This document shows, one piece after another, positions 25,052-34,128 of a stretch of DNA of 64,000 nt. Every line of letters starts with the position of its first letter. Position 1 is the stretch's first letter. The translations under genes were made by a program, and so were the position numbers. Below the pieces are notes generated by a model. It ran no database searches and had not been told where the DNA came from. It saw only the letters and a program-made list of their open reading frames with translations. This stretch comes from Methylobacterium oryzihabitans (GTDB lineage Bacteria > Pseudomonadota > Alphaproteobacteria > Rhizobiales > Beijerinckiaceae). The stretch is from assembly GCF_004004555.2 (NCBI RefSeq), contig NZ_SACP01000022.1, positions 28,422 to 92,421 of the forward strand, read 5' to 3'.

Positions 25052-26542
25052 GTGCCGACCGAGTACGCCGACGAGCTGAGGCCGATGGAGACGGTGGCCG
25101 ACCCGGAGACCGCGGTCGACCGCCTCGTCGCCCTGCACGAGACCGCGACCGGGGCCCTGCGGGAGGCGCTGTCGCGCTTCCTCGCCGGCGGGCCGCCGCC
25201 GGACGCGACCGAGCGCCTCGGCTTCCGTTACCCGGAGCTGCGCCTGAACTACCGTCCGACCGGGCCGATGCCGCGGATCAAGCGCGCCACCGCGAAGTTC
25301 CAGGGGCCCGGCCTCTACGCCACGACCGTCACCCAGCCCGACCATTTCCGCGCCTACCTGCTGGAGCAGTTGCACCCGCTGATCGCGGATTACGGCGCGA
25401 CGATCGAGGTCGGGCTGAGCGCCCAGGAGATCCCGTACCCCTACGTGGTCGAGCCCGGGGCCGAGCTGAACCGCGGCGACTCGACGTCGAGCGAGCTCGC
25501 CCGCTGGTTCCCGACCCCGATGCTGTCGAGCGTCGGCGACGAGATCGCCGACGGGCTGTGGCTCGACGTGCCCGACGAGTCGCGGCCGCTCGCTTTGTTC
25601 GACGGGCCGCGGGTCGACTACTCGCTGCGCCGGCTCGTGCATTACACCGGCTCGGACTGGCGCGGGATCCAGCCGTGGATCCTGCTCACCAACTACCACC
25701 GCTACGTCGACCAGTTCGTCCGCGTCGGCCTGTCGGCCCTCGCCGGCTCGCCCGACCGCTACGCGCGCCTGATCCTGCCCGGCGGCATCGCGGTCGAGGC
25801 GGGCGAGGCCGCCGGGGCCGACCCGGCGGCCCTCATCGCCGCCTCGCCCTGGCACCGCTACCAGATGCCGGCCTACCACCTCGTCGGCCGCGACGGGCAG
25901 GGCACGACGCTGGTCAACATCGGCGTCGGCCCCTCCAACGCCAAGACGATCACCGACCACCTCGCGGTGCTGCGGCCGCATTGCTGGCTGATGGTCGGGC
26001 ATTGCGGCGGCCTGCGCCAGTCGCAGACCATCGGCGACTACGTCCTCGCCCACGGCTACCTGCGCCGCGACCGCATCCTCGACGAGCTGGTGCCGCCCGA
26101 CGTGCCGATCCCGGCGCTCGCCGAGGTCCAGGTCGCGCTCCAGGACGCCGCCGCCGCGGTCACCGGCGAGCGCGCCGAGGCGCTCAAGCGCCGCCTGCGC
26201 ACCGGGACGGTGGTCACCTACGACGACCGCAACTGGGAGCTGCGCTGGTCGCAGGAGCGGCGGCGGATCAACCTGTCGCGGGCGATCGGCGTCGACATGG
26301 AGAGCGGCACGATCGCGGCGCAGGGCTACCGGCTGCGGGTGCCCTACGGCACGCTGCTGTGCGTCTCCGACAAGCCGCTGCACGGCGAGATCAAGCTGCC
26401 GGGTGCCGCCAACGCGTTCTACGAGCGGGCGATCGGCGAGCACCTGCTGATCGGCCTCGCCACCCTCGACGCCCTCCGGCGCGACCGCAGCGGCCTCCAT
26501 TCGCGCAAGCTGCGCAGCTTCGACGAGCCGCCGTTCCGCTGA
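25052..26542 (+). CDS. amn: AMP nucleosidase
   Basis: 496 residues, close to the E. coli length. The enzyme hydrolyses AMP to adenine and ribose-5-phosphate. The C-terminal phosphorylase-like domain shows VNIGVGPSNAKTITDHL, VGHCGGLRQSQ, and IGVDMESGTIAAQGYRL, the nucleosidase signature with the Met-Glu-Ser ribose contact. The GTG at 25052 is preceded by AGGAGG about 5 bases upstream, which decides the start. The gene stands alone between FUSC and chemoreceptor genes. Confidence 0.92.
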   Translation: MPTEYADELRPMETVADPETAVDRLVALHETATGALREALSRFLAGGPPPDATERLGFRYPELRLNYRPTGPMPRIKRATAKFQGPGLYATTVTQPDHFRAYLLEQLHPLIADYGATIEVGLSAQEIPYPYVVEPGAELNRGDSTSSELARWFPTPMLSSVGDEIADGLWLDVPDESRPLALFDGPRVDYSLRRLVHYTGSDWRGIQPWILLTNYHRYVDQFVRVGLSALAGSPDRYARLILPGGIAVEAGEAAGADPAALIAASPWHRYQMPAYHLVGRDGQGTTLVNIGVGPSNAKTITDHLAVLRPHCWLMVGHCGGLRQSQTIGDYVLAHGYLRRDRILDELVPPDVPIPALAEVQVALQDAAAAVTGERAEALKRRLRTGTVVTYDDRNWELRWSQERRRINLSRAIGVDMESGTIAAQGYRLRVPYGTLLCVSDKPLHGEIKLPGAANAFYERAIGEHLLIGLATLDALRRDRSGLHSRKLRSFDEPPFR

Positions 26543-26762
26543 CGCAGAGGTCGTCCGGGAACCCATGCCTGTTTCGGACGTTCTTCAGTGTTGGTTGCCC
26601 CAAATCTTCTTTTGCTGGCTCCGACTTGGTATCGCCGCGATTTTGGGGTCATCGGACAAGAATTCGGGTGCTATCGTGCGATGTTGGTGGGCCCGGTAAC
26701 CTCATCTTAATGCCGGAAGTCTTTGCTGAGGCCATATCCCTCCCAAGGCCTCCGGATCCGTC

Positions 26763-28454
26763 ATGATCTCGCATGTCCGCAATCTGAAAATCGCCGTCAA
26801 GGTGGGCGTTGTCCTGGTGCTCATCAGCGTCACCGGCCTCGCGACATCCGGTCTGATGCTTCGCAACCTCTCCACGATCGAGGATACGTCGCGCTGGTCG
26901 AGCCACACCCACGAGGTTCTCGGGCAGGTCAACCGGATCGTCACCGAGATGGTGAACCAGGAGACCGGTCTGCGCGGATACCTGATCGCCGGCAGCGAGA
27001 GCTTCCTCGAACCCTACCGGCAGGGCGTCGACGCCTATGGGCGGGCGATGTCCGAGGCCCGGCGCCTCGTCGCCGACAATCCGGCCCAGCTCGACCGCCT
27101 CTCCGCCCTCGACCGTCTCGCCCGGCAGTGGCGCGAGGGGGTGGCCGAGCACGAGATCCGTATGATGCGCAATCCCGCCACCCAGGCCGAGGCCCGGCAG
27201 CTGGAGGTCGGCGGCGCCGGCAAGGCGGTGATGGACCCGCTGCGGGCCAAGGCCGCGGAGATCATCGCGGTCGAGGCCGGTCTGCTCAAGACCCGGGCGG
27301 CCGAGGCCGAGGCTGCGGGCGCCCGGGCCCGCTGGATCGCCGGCGCCGGCCTCCTGGCGATCCTGGCCTGCGCGGTCGCCGGGATCGGCCTGCTTCAGGC
27401 CGGCGTCGTCGGGCCGATCCGCCGGATGACCGCCGCGATGGGACGCCTCGCCGGCGGCGACCTCGGCACCGCGGTCGAGGGGGCCGGGCGCCGCGACGAG
27501 ATCGGGGCGATGGCCGCGGCCATCCAGGTGTTCAAGGACAACCTGATCCGCACCCGCGACCTCGAAGCCGAGGCCGAGCTCGCCCGGGCCGGCGTCGAGG
27601 CGCAGCGCAAGGCGGCGATGCGCGAACTGGCCGGCCGCTTCGAGGCGTCGGTCGGCGGCATCATCGAGGTGGTGCGCTCCGCCGCGACCGAGCTGCAGGC
27701 CACCGCCCGCGCGATGAGCGCCACCGCGACGGAGACCGCGGCCCAGTCGACCTCGGTGGCGGCCGCCGCCGGGCAGGCGTCGGACAACGTCGCCACCGTC
27801 GCGGCGGCGGCCGAGGAACTCGGCGCGTCGGTGTCCGAGATCGGCCGGCAGGTCGCCGGATCGGCCTCGCTCGCGGGTTCGGCCGCCGAGGAGGCGACGC
27901 ACACCGCCCACCTGGTGCGCGAACTCAGCACCAGCGCGACGCAGATCGGCAACGTCGTCGGGCTGATCTCGACCATCGCCAGCCAGACCAACCTGCTGGC
28001 GCTGAACGCCACGATCGAGGCGGCGCGGGCCGGCGAGGCCGGACGCGGCTTCGCCGTGGTCGCCGCGGAGGTCAAGGAACTCGCCACCCAGACCACCCGG
28101 GCGACCGAGGAGATCGCGCGCCAGATCGGCCAGATCCAGGGGGCGACGGGTCAGGCGGTGACGGCGATCGACGCGATCACCGGCCGGGTCCGGGAGATGG
28201 ACACGCTGGCCGCCGCGATCGCCGCGGCGGTCGAGGAGCAGGGCTCGGCGACGCAGGAGATCGTGCGCAACGTCGCCCAGGCCGCCACCGGCACCGACGA
28301 GGTCCGCGGCAACATCGCCGGGGTGGCCCAGGCGTCCGAGGCCACCGGCGCCTCGGCGAGCCAGGTCCTCTCCGCCGCCGCCGACCTCGCGCAGCAGGCC
28401 GAGACCCTCGGCGGGGAGGTCGACCGCTTCCTCGCGACGGTGCGGGCGGCCTGA
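26763..28454 (+). CDS. Methyl-accepting chemotaxis protein with CHASE3-type sensor
   Basis: 563 residues. A first membrane helix (about 13-32) and a second (about 185-210) bracket a helical periplasmic region with the CHASE3 mark VNQETGLRGYLIAG. A HAMP domain follows (VVGPIRRMTAAMGRLAGGDL), then the signalling coiled coil with the hairpin tip TIASQTNLLALNATIEAARA and GEAGRGFAVVAAEVKELA. No C-terminal CheR-tether pentapeptide is evident. It couples an unknown extracytoplasmic stimulus to CheA/CheW. No che genes are nearby, as is usual for scattered receptors. Confidence 0.92.
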   Translation: MISHVRNLKIAVKVGVVLVLISVTGLATSGLMLRNLSTIEDTSRWSSHTHEVLGQVNRIVTEMVNQETGLRGYLIAGSESFLEPYRQGVDAYGRAMSEARRLVADNPAQLDRLSALDRLARQWREGVAEHEIRMMRNPATQAEARQLEVGGAGKAVMDPLRAKAAEIIAVEAGLLKTRAAEAEAAGARARWIAGAGLLAILACAVAGIGLLQAGVVGPIRRMTAAMGRLAGGDLGTAVEGAGRRDEIGAMAAAIQVFKDNLIRTRDLEAEAELARAGVEAQRKAAMRELAGRFEASVGGIIEVVRSAATELQATARAMSATATETAAQSTSVAAAAGQASDNVATVAAAAEELGASVSEIGRQVAGSASLAGSAAEEATHTAHLVRELSTSATQIGNVVGLISTIASQTNLLALNATIEAARAGEAGRGFAVVAAEVKELATQTTRATEEIARQIGQIQGATGQAVTAIDAITGRVREMDTLAAAIAAAVEEQGSATQEIVRNVAQAATGTDEVRGNIAGVAQASEATGASASQVLSAAADLAQQAETLGGEVDRFLATVRAA

Positions 28455-28502
28455 TCCCGGCGACGTCTCCCGCTCGGAGCCGTCATCCCGGAGGCCGCGG
28501 GT

Positions 28503-28739
28503 TCAGCGGACCTCGGCGACCTTGCGGCTGAGGCCCGACACCGGCTCGGCCGGGGCGCGGACCGGCTGCGGGGTGGTCGACAGCTCGGCCTGCGGGCGGG
28601 TCGCCTGCGTCGCCCGGGCCATGTCGCGGTAGAGCGGCGGGAACACGGTGACGCTCGCGTCCTGGGCTAGGGCGGCCGTGCCGCCGAGGAGGGCGGTAAC
28701 GAGGAGCGTGCCGGCGGCAGCGAGGCTGAGGTGACGCAT
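28503..28739 (-). CDS. Small secreted protein of unknown function
   Basis: 78 residues: signal peptide (MRHLSLAAAGTLLVTALLGG, cleavage near ALA-QDA) and a mature part of about 50 residues, VTVFPPLYRDMARATQ then Pro/Ala-rich sequence with no Cys. The ATG at 28739 is chosen because upstream in-frame residues come from an AT-rich non-coding patch. It lies convergent to the chemoreceptor gene. No family was recognised. Confidence 0.6.
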   Translation of the reverse strand: MRHLSLAAAGTLLVTALLGGTAALAQDASVTVFPPLYRDMARATQATRPQAELSTTPQPVRAPAEPVSGLSRKVAEVR

Positions 28740-28890
28740 GGGAGAATCCGTTCCTGTCGTGTGAAGACAGGAAAGCACGGATTGTTGCATTGCACAATAA
28801 GAATTGATGCACCGCAATATAGTGCCGTGCATTGGTCGATCCGGCAGTAGAGTGCCGGATCGACTGCCGGGGATCCCGCCGGCCCGCGTC

Positions 28891-28999
28891 ATACCAACGG
28901 TGCTTGGAAATGGCCTTTGGTTCTACTCTCGAATTTCCGCTAAGCGTCTGGCTTGGTGTCGGAAATTCGAGATGCGTCAGCATCCCGGGCCGTTGGTAT
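28891..28999. repeat. Short palindromic element with ATACCAACGG ends
   Basis: Outer arms ATACCAACGG (28891-28900) and CCGTTGGTAT (28990-28999) are perfectly complementary. Inner arms TCTCGAATTTCCG (28927-28939) and CGGAAATTCGAGA (28960-28972) are also perfect. The lower GC content than the surroundings suggests an imported element such as a MITE or REP-like unit. No target duplication was identified. Confidence 0.7.
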
Positions 29000-29094
29000 C
29001 AGTTGCTCACCGGCATGGCCGTCCCTTGCGGATGAAACGGGATCGCGGATTTTCTGCACCCGTTGCAGCCATCGAAGACAGTTTTCGTCTTAGC

Positions 29095-29262
29095 GCGGGT
29101 CTCCCTCTCCCGAGTGGGAGAGGGGACAGGGGTGAGGGTGGCTCGGGTGCAGAATCAAGCCCAACGGCTGAGCTGTGCAGCTCGACCTTCAGGTCTCCAT
29201 TCTGCATCGTCTCCACCCTCACCCCTACCCCTCTCCCACCCGGGAGAGGGGATCCCGCGCTC
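29095..29262. repeat. GC-rich inverted-repeat element upstream of the 3' end of the Do protease gene
   Basis: Left arm CGCGGGTCTCCCTCTCCCGA with GGGAGAGGGG and GGGGTGAGGGTGG pairs over about 60 bases with the right arm ending CCCGGGAGAGGGGATCCCGC. The inner ends TGCAGAAT/ATTCTGCA also pair. Related to 3395-3573 and 12815-13013. It lies 43 bp past the stop of the Do-type protease and could act as its transcript end. Confidence 0.7.
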
Positions 29263-29305
29263 AAAATTTCTGATTTAAAATCAATCGTTTACAACCAGTT
29301 TCCAT

Positions 29306-30736
29306 TTAGCCCCCGAAGACCGAGGTGAGCTGCTGGCCGTTGCGGCTGATCGTGACCTCCCACATCGATTGCGGCGCCCGGGTCGCGCGTTCCAGGTCGC
29401 GGGTGGTCGGCACCGGGGTGCCGTTCACCGCCACGACGAGGTCGCCCTTCTGCAGGCCGGCGCGGTTGGCGATGCTGCCGGGATCGATCTCGGTGATGAC
29501 CACGCCGTCGTTGCCGCTGTCGAGCTGCATCTCCTCGGCGACGGCGGGGGAGAGGTTCATCGCGGTGGCGCCGAGGAAGGGCGAGCGCGTCTTGACCTTC
29601 AGGGCGTCGCGCGGCCGGGTCTCGGGCGCCGGGGCCAGACGCACCGGGACGGTGATCCGGCTGGTGCCGCGCAGGACCGTGAACCGGGTCTCGCCGCTCA
29701 CTCCCTTGAGCGCGAAGCGGTAGCCGAACGCCTCGGGGTCGTCGACCGCCTGGTTGTCGACCGACAGGATCACGTCGCCGCGCTTGAGGCCGGCCTCCTC
29801 GGCCGGGCTCTTGCCCTGGAGGCTCGCCACGAGCACGCCGGTCGGATGGTCGAGGCCGACGCTGTCGGCGATGTCCGGGGTGACGTTCTGGAGCCGCGCC
29901 CCGAGCCACGGCCGGCGCACGGTGCGCCCGCCGCCCTTGGCGGTCTCGACCACCGCCCGGACCATACTGGCGGGGATGGCGAAGCCGATGCCGTGGCTGC
30001 CGCCGGACTGCGAGTAGATCGCCGAGTTGATGCCGACGAGGCCGCCGTTGAGGTCGACGAGGGCGCCGCCGGAATTGCCCGGGTTGATCGCCGCGTCGGT
30101 CTGGATGAAGAACTGGTAGTCCGACGAGCCGACCTGGGTGCGCGCCAGCGCCGAGATGATGCCCTGGGTCACGGTCTGGCCGACGCCGAACGGGTTGCCG
30201 ATGGCGATGACGAAGTCGCCGACCTGGAGCCCCTCCGAATCGCCGAACTCCATCGGCACGAGGCCACCGGTCGGCGCCTTGATCTTCAGCACCGCGAGGT
30301 CGGTGCGGGGATCGCGCAGGACGATCTGCGCCTCGAACTCCCGCCGGTCGGCGAGCGCCACCTTCACCTCGTTCATGTTCTCGATGACGTGGTTGTTGGT
30401 GACGATCAGCCCGGCGGCGTCGACGATCACCCCCGAGCCGAGGGAGCGCTGGGCACGCTCCTGCGGCACCCCGCCGGGCCCGGCATCGCCGAAGAACCGG
30501 CGCAGGAACTCGTCCATCGCGCCGCGGCCGGCGGCCCGGCGCTCGACATGGGTGCCGTAGACGTTGACGACCGAGGGCGCCGCCCGCTTGACCAGGGGGG
30601 CGAAGGAGAGCTGGACCTGCGCCTTGCTCTCCGGCAGGGCGCGGAACGGCACCTTGTCGGCCTGGGCCGCGGCCGGACCGGCGGCGGCCGAGCCGAGCAG
30701 GGTCGCGGCGAGCAGAAGGGGCAGCGGTCGGCGCAT
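29306..30736 (-). CDS. degP: Do/DegP-family periplasmic serine protease
   Basis: 476 residues. Signal peptide of about 25 residues, trypsin-like domain with triad H116 (TNNHVIEN), D146 (DPRTDLAVLKI) and S222 (NPGNSGGAL), then two PDZ domains (about 280-370 and 385-470). It degrades or refolds misfolded envelope proteins. The family name DegP, DegQ or MucD cannot be settled by sequence alone. It is followed on the same strand by an inverted repeat and preceded by the GT4 gene with a 33 bp gap, so the two could be co-transcribed. Confidence 0.9.
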   Translation of the reverse strand: MRRPLPLLLAATLLGSAAAGPAAAQADKVPFRALPESKAQVQLSFAPLVKRAAPSVVNVYGTHVERRAAGRGAMDEFLRRFFGDAGPGGVPQERAQRSLGSGVIVDAAGLIVTNNHVIENMNEVKVALADRREFEAQIVLRDPRTDLAVLKIKAPTGGLVPMEFGDSEGLQVGDFVIAIGNPFGVGQTVTQGIISALARTQVGSSDYQFFIQTDAAINPGNSGGALVDLNGGLVGINSAIYSQSGGSHGIGFAIPASMVRAVVETAKGGGRTVRRPWLGARLQNVTPDIADSVGLDHPTGVLVASLQGKSPAEEAGLKRGDVILSVDNQAVDDPEAFGYRFALKGVSGETRFTVLRGTSRITVPVRLAPAPETRPRDALKVKTRSPFLGATAMNLSPAVAEEMQLDSGNDGVVITEIDPGSIANRAGLQKGDLVVAVNGTPVPTTRDLERATRAPQSMWEVTISRNGQQLTSVFGG

Positions 30737-30769
30737 TGAGGGTGGCTCCGGGATATCGTCGGCCGACCC

Positions 30770-32023
30770 CTATATAGCACTGCGCTCAAAACATGGCGCC
30801 TCGGCCGCGGCCGGGGCCAGCATCGCCCCGTAGAGGCGGCACAGCGCCCGCGCATGGGCGTCGAGGCTCGCGGGGGCGGCCCAGTAGCGGGCATGGGCGG
30901 CGGCCCCCATCCGGCGCACCCGGTCGTCGTCGCGCAAGCTCCCGACCGCCGCCGCGAGGGCCTCCGGCTCGGGCGCGACCACGAACCCGGTCTCGCCCGG
31001 CGCGATCCGCTCGGCGGCGCCCGCGCGGTCGGAGGCGATCGCCGGGATGCCGGCGGCCAGGGCCTCGTAGACCGTCAGCGGCCCGGTCTCGAACCAGCGC
31101 GAGGGCGCCAGCACCGCCCGGGCGCGGTCGCGCAGCAGCGCCTCGACCGCCGCCGGCTCGCGCCAGCCCGCCATCTCGACCCCGGGCTGGCCGCTCAGCT
31201 CGCCCGCGAGCGGCCCGTCGCCGACGAACAGGGCGGTCAGGCCGGCCCGGGCGGCGGCCTCGGCGACGAGGTCGGCCCCCTTCTCGCGGGTGAGGCGGCC
31301 GACGAAGGCGACGGCGTCGCCGCGCTCCGGCCGGGCCGGCGCCGCCCGCGCGACCCGGACCGGGTTGTCGATGCGATGGTGGCGGAACGGCCGCCCGGCG
31401 AGCAGCGGCGCGAGCCGGGCGAGGCTGCCGTCGGAGACGTGGACGAGGTCGACCGGACGGTCGCGGAAGGAGCGGTCGAAGGCCAGCCGGGTCGCGGCGC
31501 CGCGGGCGAACCGGACGAGCTTGTGCGCCCGCGACTGCGGATCGCACGGCGCCGAAAAGCAGGACGGCGACAGCGGCGCCAGCCCGCACGGCTCGCCGGC
31601 GTCGAACCGGTAATAGACTCCGTTCGGGCAGGCGAGGAAGTAGTCGTGGACGGTGAGCGCGAGCGGACACCCGGCGGCGGCGAGCGCCGGCAGGATCGCC
31701 GGCGACAGGCTGCGGGTCCACTGGTGCAGGTGGATCAGGTCGGGGGCGAGACCGCGCAGGACCTCGCCGAGGCGGTGGGCGGCGTCGCGGTTCCAGATTC
31801 CCTCCAGCGCGCCGCGCCACGCCGGGAGGTCCCAGACGTCGGGCAGGCCGAGGCCGATCCGGCGGATCCCGGGATGGTCGAGGAGCGGATCGGCCGGGCC
31901 GTCGACCCCGTGGACGAAGCCGACCGCGACGCCGCGCTCGGCGAGGGCGCGGGCCGATTCGATCGCGACCTTCTCGGCCCCGCCGCGCGCCTGGGAAAAG
32001 TTCGTCACGACGACGACGTGCAT
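30770..32023 (-). CDS. GT4-family glycosyltransferase
   Basis: 417 residues of GT-B fold. The N-terminal domain begins VVVVTNFSQARGGAEKVAIE, typical of GT4 acceptor domains. The C-terminal domain has VAFVGRLTREKGADL and the donor-binding E-x7-E motif in TVYEALAAGIPAIASD. It transfers a sugar from a nucleotide donor to a cell-surface glycan or lipid. GDP-mannose may be the donor because manC and phosphomannomutase lie within 4 kb, but this is inference from proximity. Confidence 0.85.
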   Translation of the reverse strand: MHVVVVTNFSQARGGAEKVAIESARALAERGVAVGFVHGVDGPADPLLDHPGIRRIGLGLPDVWDLPAWRGALEGIWNRDAAHRLGEVLRGLAPDLIHLHQWTRSLSPAILPALAAAGCPLALTVHDYFLACPNGVYYRFDAGEPCGLAPLSPSCFSAPCDPQSRAHKLVRFARGAATRLAFDRSFRDRPVDLVHVSDGSLARLAPLLAGRPFRHHRIDNPVRVARAAPARPERGDAVAFVGRLTREKGADLVAEAAARAGLTALFVGDGPLAGELSGQPGVEMAGWREPAAVEALLRDRARAVLAPSRWFETGPLTVYEALAAGIPAIASDRAGAAERIAPGETGFVVAPEPEALAAAVGSLRDDDRVRRMGAAAHARYWAAPASLDAHARALCRLYGAMLAPAAAEAPCFERSAI

Positions 32024-32167
32024 GGCCGGCTCCGCCCGTTTCGGGACGCTGAGCCTAGCCGCCGCCGGGTTTACCGGCGCTCAACGGCCGGAACGGGGCG
32101 CAACAGCCCCGCCGGTCGCGCGTTGAGCCCTCGACCGGCGCCCGAGGCGCCCGACAGGAGACCCGCG

Positions 32168-32350
32168 ATGAGCGAGACGACCAAGCCGACGACCGCCCCG
32201 GATCAGGCCGGCTTCCGGCGCGACAGCGCCAATCCCGGTGACGCGGCGCTGAAGGACAACAGCCAGAAGAAGCTCGACGAGCGCCTGGACGAGAGCCTCG
32301 AGGAGACGTTTCCGTCGAGCGATCCGGTCTCGGTGAAGATCACCAAGTGA
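32168..32350 (+). CDS. Small acidic conserved protein
   Basis: 60 residues with a helical, charged C-terminal half: KKLDERLDESLEETFPSSDP followed by VSVKITK. The motif ETFPxSDP is known in short conserved hypothetical proteins of Rhizobiales; function unknown. CAGGAGA lies 8 bases before the ATG. It is divergent from the GT4 gene and convergent with manC. Confidence 0.75.
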   Translation: MSETTKPTTAPDQAGFRRDSANPGDAALKDNSQKKLDERLDESLEETFPSSDPVSVKITK

Positions 32351-32392
32351 GGGCGACGGCCCCGGACGCGCGGTCCGGGGCCGCTCCGGCGG

Positions 32393-33841
32393 TCAGCGGC
32401 CGTAGACGTCCTCGATGCGGATGATGTCGTCCTCGCCGGTGTAGCTGCCGACCTGGACCTCGATCAGTTCGAGCGGGATCTTGCCCGGGTTGGCGAGCCG
32501 GTGGACGCAGCCGATCGGCAGGTAGGCGGCCTCGTTCTCGTGGACGAGCTTCACGACGTCGTCGACCGTCACCTCGGCGGTGCCCTTGACGACGATCCAG
32601 TGCTCGGCCCGGTGGTGGTGCTTCTGCAGCGACAGCCGCGCCCCGGGGGTCACCGTGATCCGCTTGACCTGGAACCGGGTGCCGATGTCGATCCGCTCGT
32701 AGGAGCCCCACGGCCGGTAGATCCGGCGGTGGGCGTCGGCCTCCGGCTCGCCGCGGCTGCGCAGGGCCGAGACCAGTTCCTTGACCCCGCCGGCGGCGGC
32801 CCGCGAGGTGACCAGCACCGCGTCGGGCGTCGTCACCACCACGACGCCGTCGAGGCCGACCACCGTCGTCAGGGTGTCGCCCTCGCTGTGGACAAGGCTG
32901 CCGCGCGTGTCGCGCACCGCCACCCGGCCGCGCAGGGCGTTGCCGTCGCGGTCCCGGTCGGAGGCTTCCCACAGCGCGCCCCAGGTGCCGATGTCCGACC
33001 ACGGGAACGAGACCGGCAGCACGCCGGCGCGCGACGTGCGCTCCATCACCGCGTAGTCGATCGAGATCTGCGGCGAGCGCCCGAACGCCTCGGGGTCGAG
33101 GCGGACGAAGTCGAGGTCGCGGGTCGCGGCGGCGACCGCCTCGGTGGCGGCGTCGAGCACGCCGGGGGCGTGGATCCGCAGCTCCTCCAGCATCACGTCG
33201 GCGCGGAACAGGAAGTAGCCGCTGTTCCACAGCGCGCCCTCGGCGATCAGGCCGGCGGCCTTGTCGGCGTCCGGCTTCTCGTGGAAGCGCTCGACCCGGT
33301 AGGCGCCGGCCCTGCCGGCCTCGTCGGGCAGCGGCTCGCCGGGCTGGATGTAGCCGTAGGCGGTCGCCGGCTCGGTCGGGCGCAGGCCCAGCGTCATGAT
33401 CGCGCCGGCCCGGGCGCCGACCGCCGCGCGGCGGACCGCGCTCAGGAACGCGCCGGTGTCGCCGACGACGTGGTCGGCGGCGAGGATCAGCACCACCGCC
33501 TCGGGGTCGCGGGCGGCGGCGTGCAGCGCCGCGACCGCGACCGCGGCCGCCGAGTCGCGCCGCTGCGGCTCGAGGACGATGTCGGCCGCCGCCCCGACCT
33601 GGACGACCTGCTCGGCGACGATGAAGCGCGCGTCGGCGCTGGTGATGATGCTCGGGCGGGCGAACAGGCCGGCATCGTCCAGCCGCGCCACGGTGGCCTG
33701 GAACGAGGACCGGTCCGGCTCGACCAGCGGGATGAACTGCTTGGGGAACGATTCGCGCGAGGCCGGCCAGAGACGCGTGCCCGAGCCGCCACACAGGATG
33801 ACCGGATGGATCAGGCCGGGATTGACGGAATCTGAGCTCAT
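32393..33841 (-). CDS. manC: Mannose-1-phosphate guanylyltransferase / mannose-6-phosphate isomerase
   Basis: 482 residues, the usual length of the bifunctional enzyme. The N-terminal nucleotidyltransferase starts PVILCGGSGTRLWPASRESF with PKQF (pyrophosphorylase signature), and has the family ERFHEKPD stretch. The C-terminal cupin (about 365-475) carries YRPWGSYERID and the metal-site KHHHRAEHW. It makes GDP-mannose for polysaccharides. A phosphomannomutase gene lies divergently 287 bp away, which completes the route from mannose-6-phosphate. Confidence 0.92.
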   Translation of the reverse strand: MSSDSVNPGLIHPVILCGGSGTRLWPASRESFPKQFIPLVEPDRSSFQATVARLDDAGLFARPSIITSADARFIVAEQVVQVGAAADIVLEPQRRDSAAAVAVAALHAAARDPEAVVLILAADHVVGDTGAFLSAVRRAAVGARAGAIMTLGLRPTEPATAYGYIQPGEPLPDEAGRAGAYRVERFHEKPDADKAAGLIAEGALWNSGYFLFRADVMLEELRIHAPGVLDAATEAVAAATRDLDFVRLDPEAFGRSPQISIDYAVMERTSRAGVLPVSFPWSDIGTWGALWEASDRDRDGNALRGRVAVRDTRGSLVHSEGDTLTTVVGLDGVVVVTTPDAVLVTSRAAAGGVKELVSALRSRGEPEADAHRRIYRPWGSYERIDIGTRFQVKRITVTPGARLSLQKHHHRAEHWIVVKGTAEVTVDDVVKLVHENEAAYLPIGCVHRLANPGKIPLELIEVQVGSYTGEDDIIRIEDVYGR

Positions 33842-34128
33842 GCGATCTCCACCCCTGACGCGCGGTCAGGCTCTGTAAGGTATCCGTAAACGGATCGTGA
33901 CTTTTCTGGCGCGCGGCCGCGTGCGGGCCGCGATCCGCTCTTCACATCTTGCCGCAACTTCGACCAAAGTTCCAGCGCCGGTTCGACCGCCGCTGCGGGC
34001 CGTGCAACAAGTCCGGCCGCGAATCGTCGGCTTCACGCCACGCGGAAGTTGCATGATTTCGCAGATCGCCGGCGCCCCTCGCGGGTAACGATGAATCTTC
34101 TTGCCGATCACGGAGTGAAGGACCCCCG

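Larger units (their letters stand above)
28740..29305. other. Gene-free 566 bp region with two palindromic elements
   Basis: Between the small secreted protein and the Do-type protease no gene is convincing. The left part (about 28765-28850) is notably AT-richer and probably holds the promoter of the small protein. Then come an inverted element at 28891-28999 and a second at 29095-29262, with an AT-rich junction (29260-29300) after it. Confidence 0.6.
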
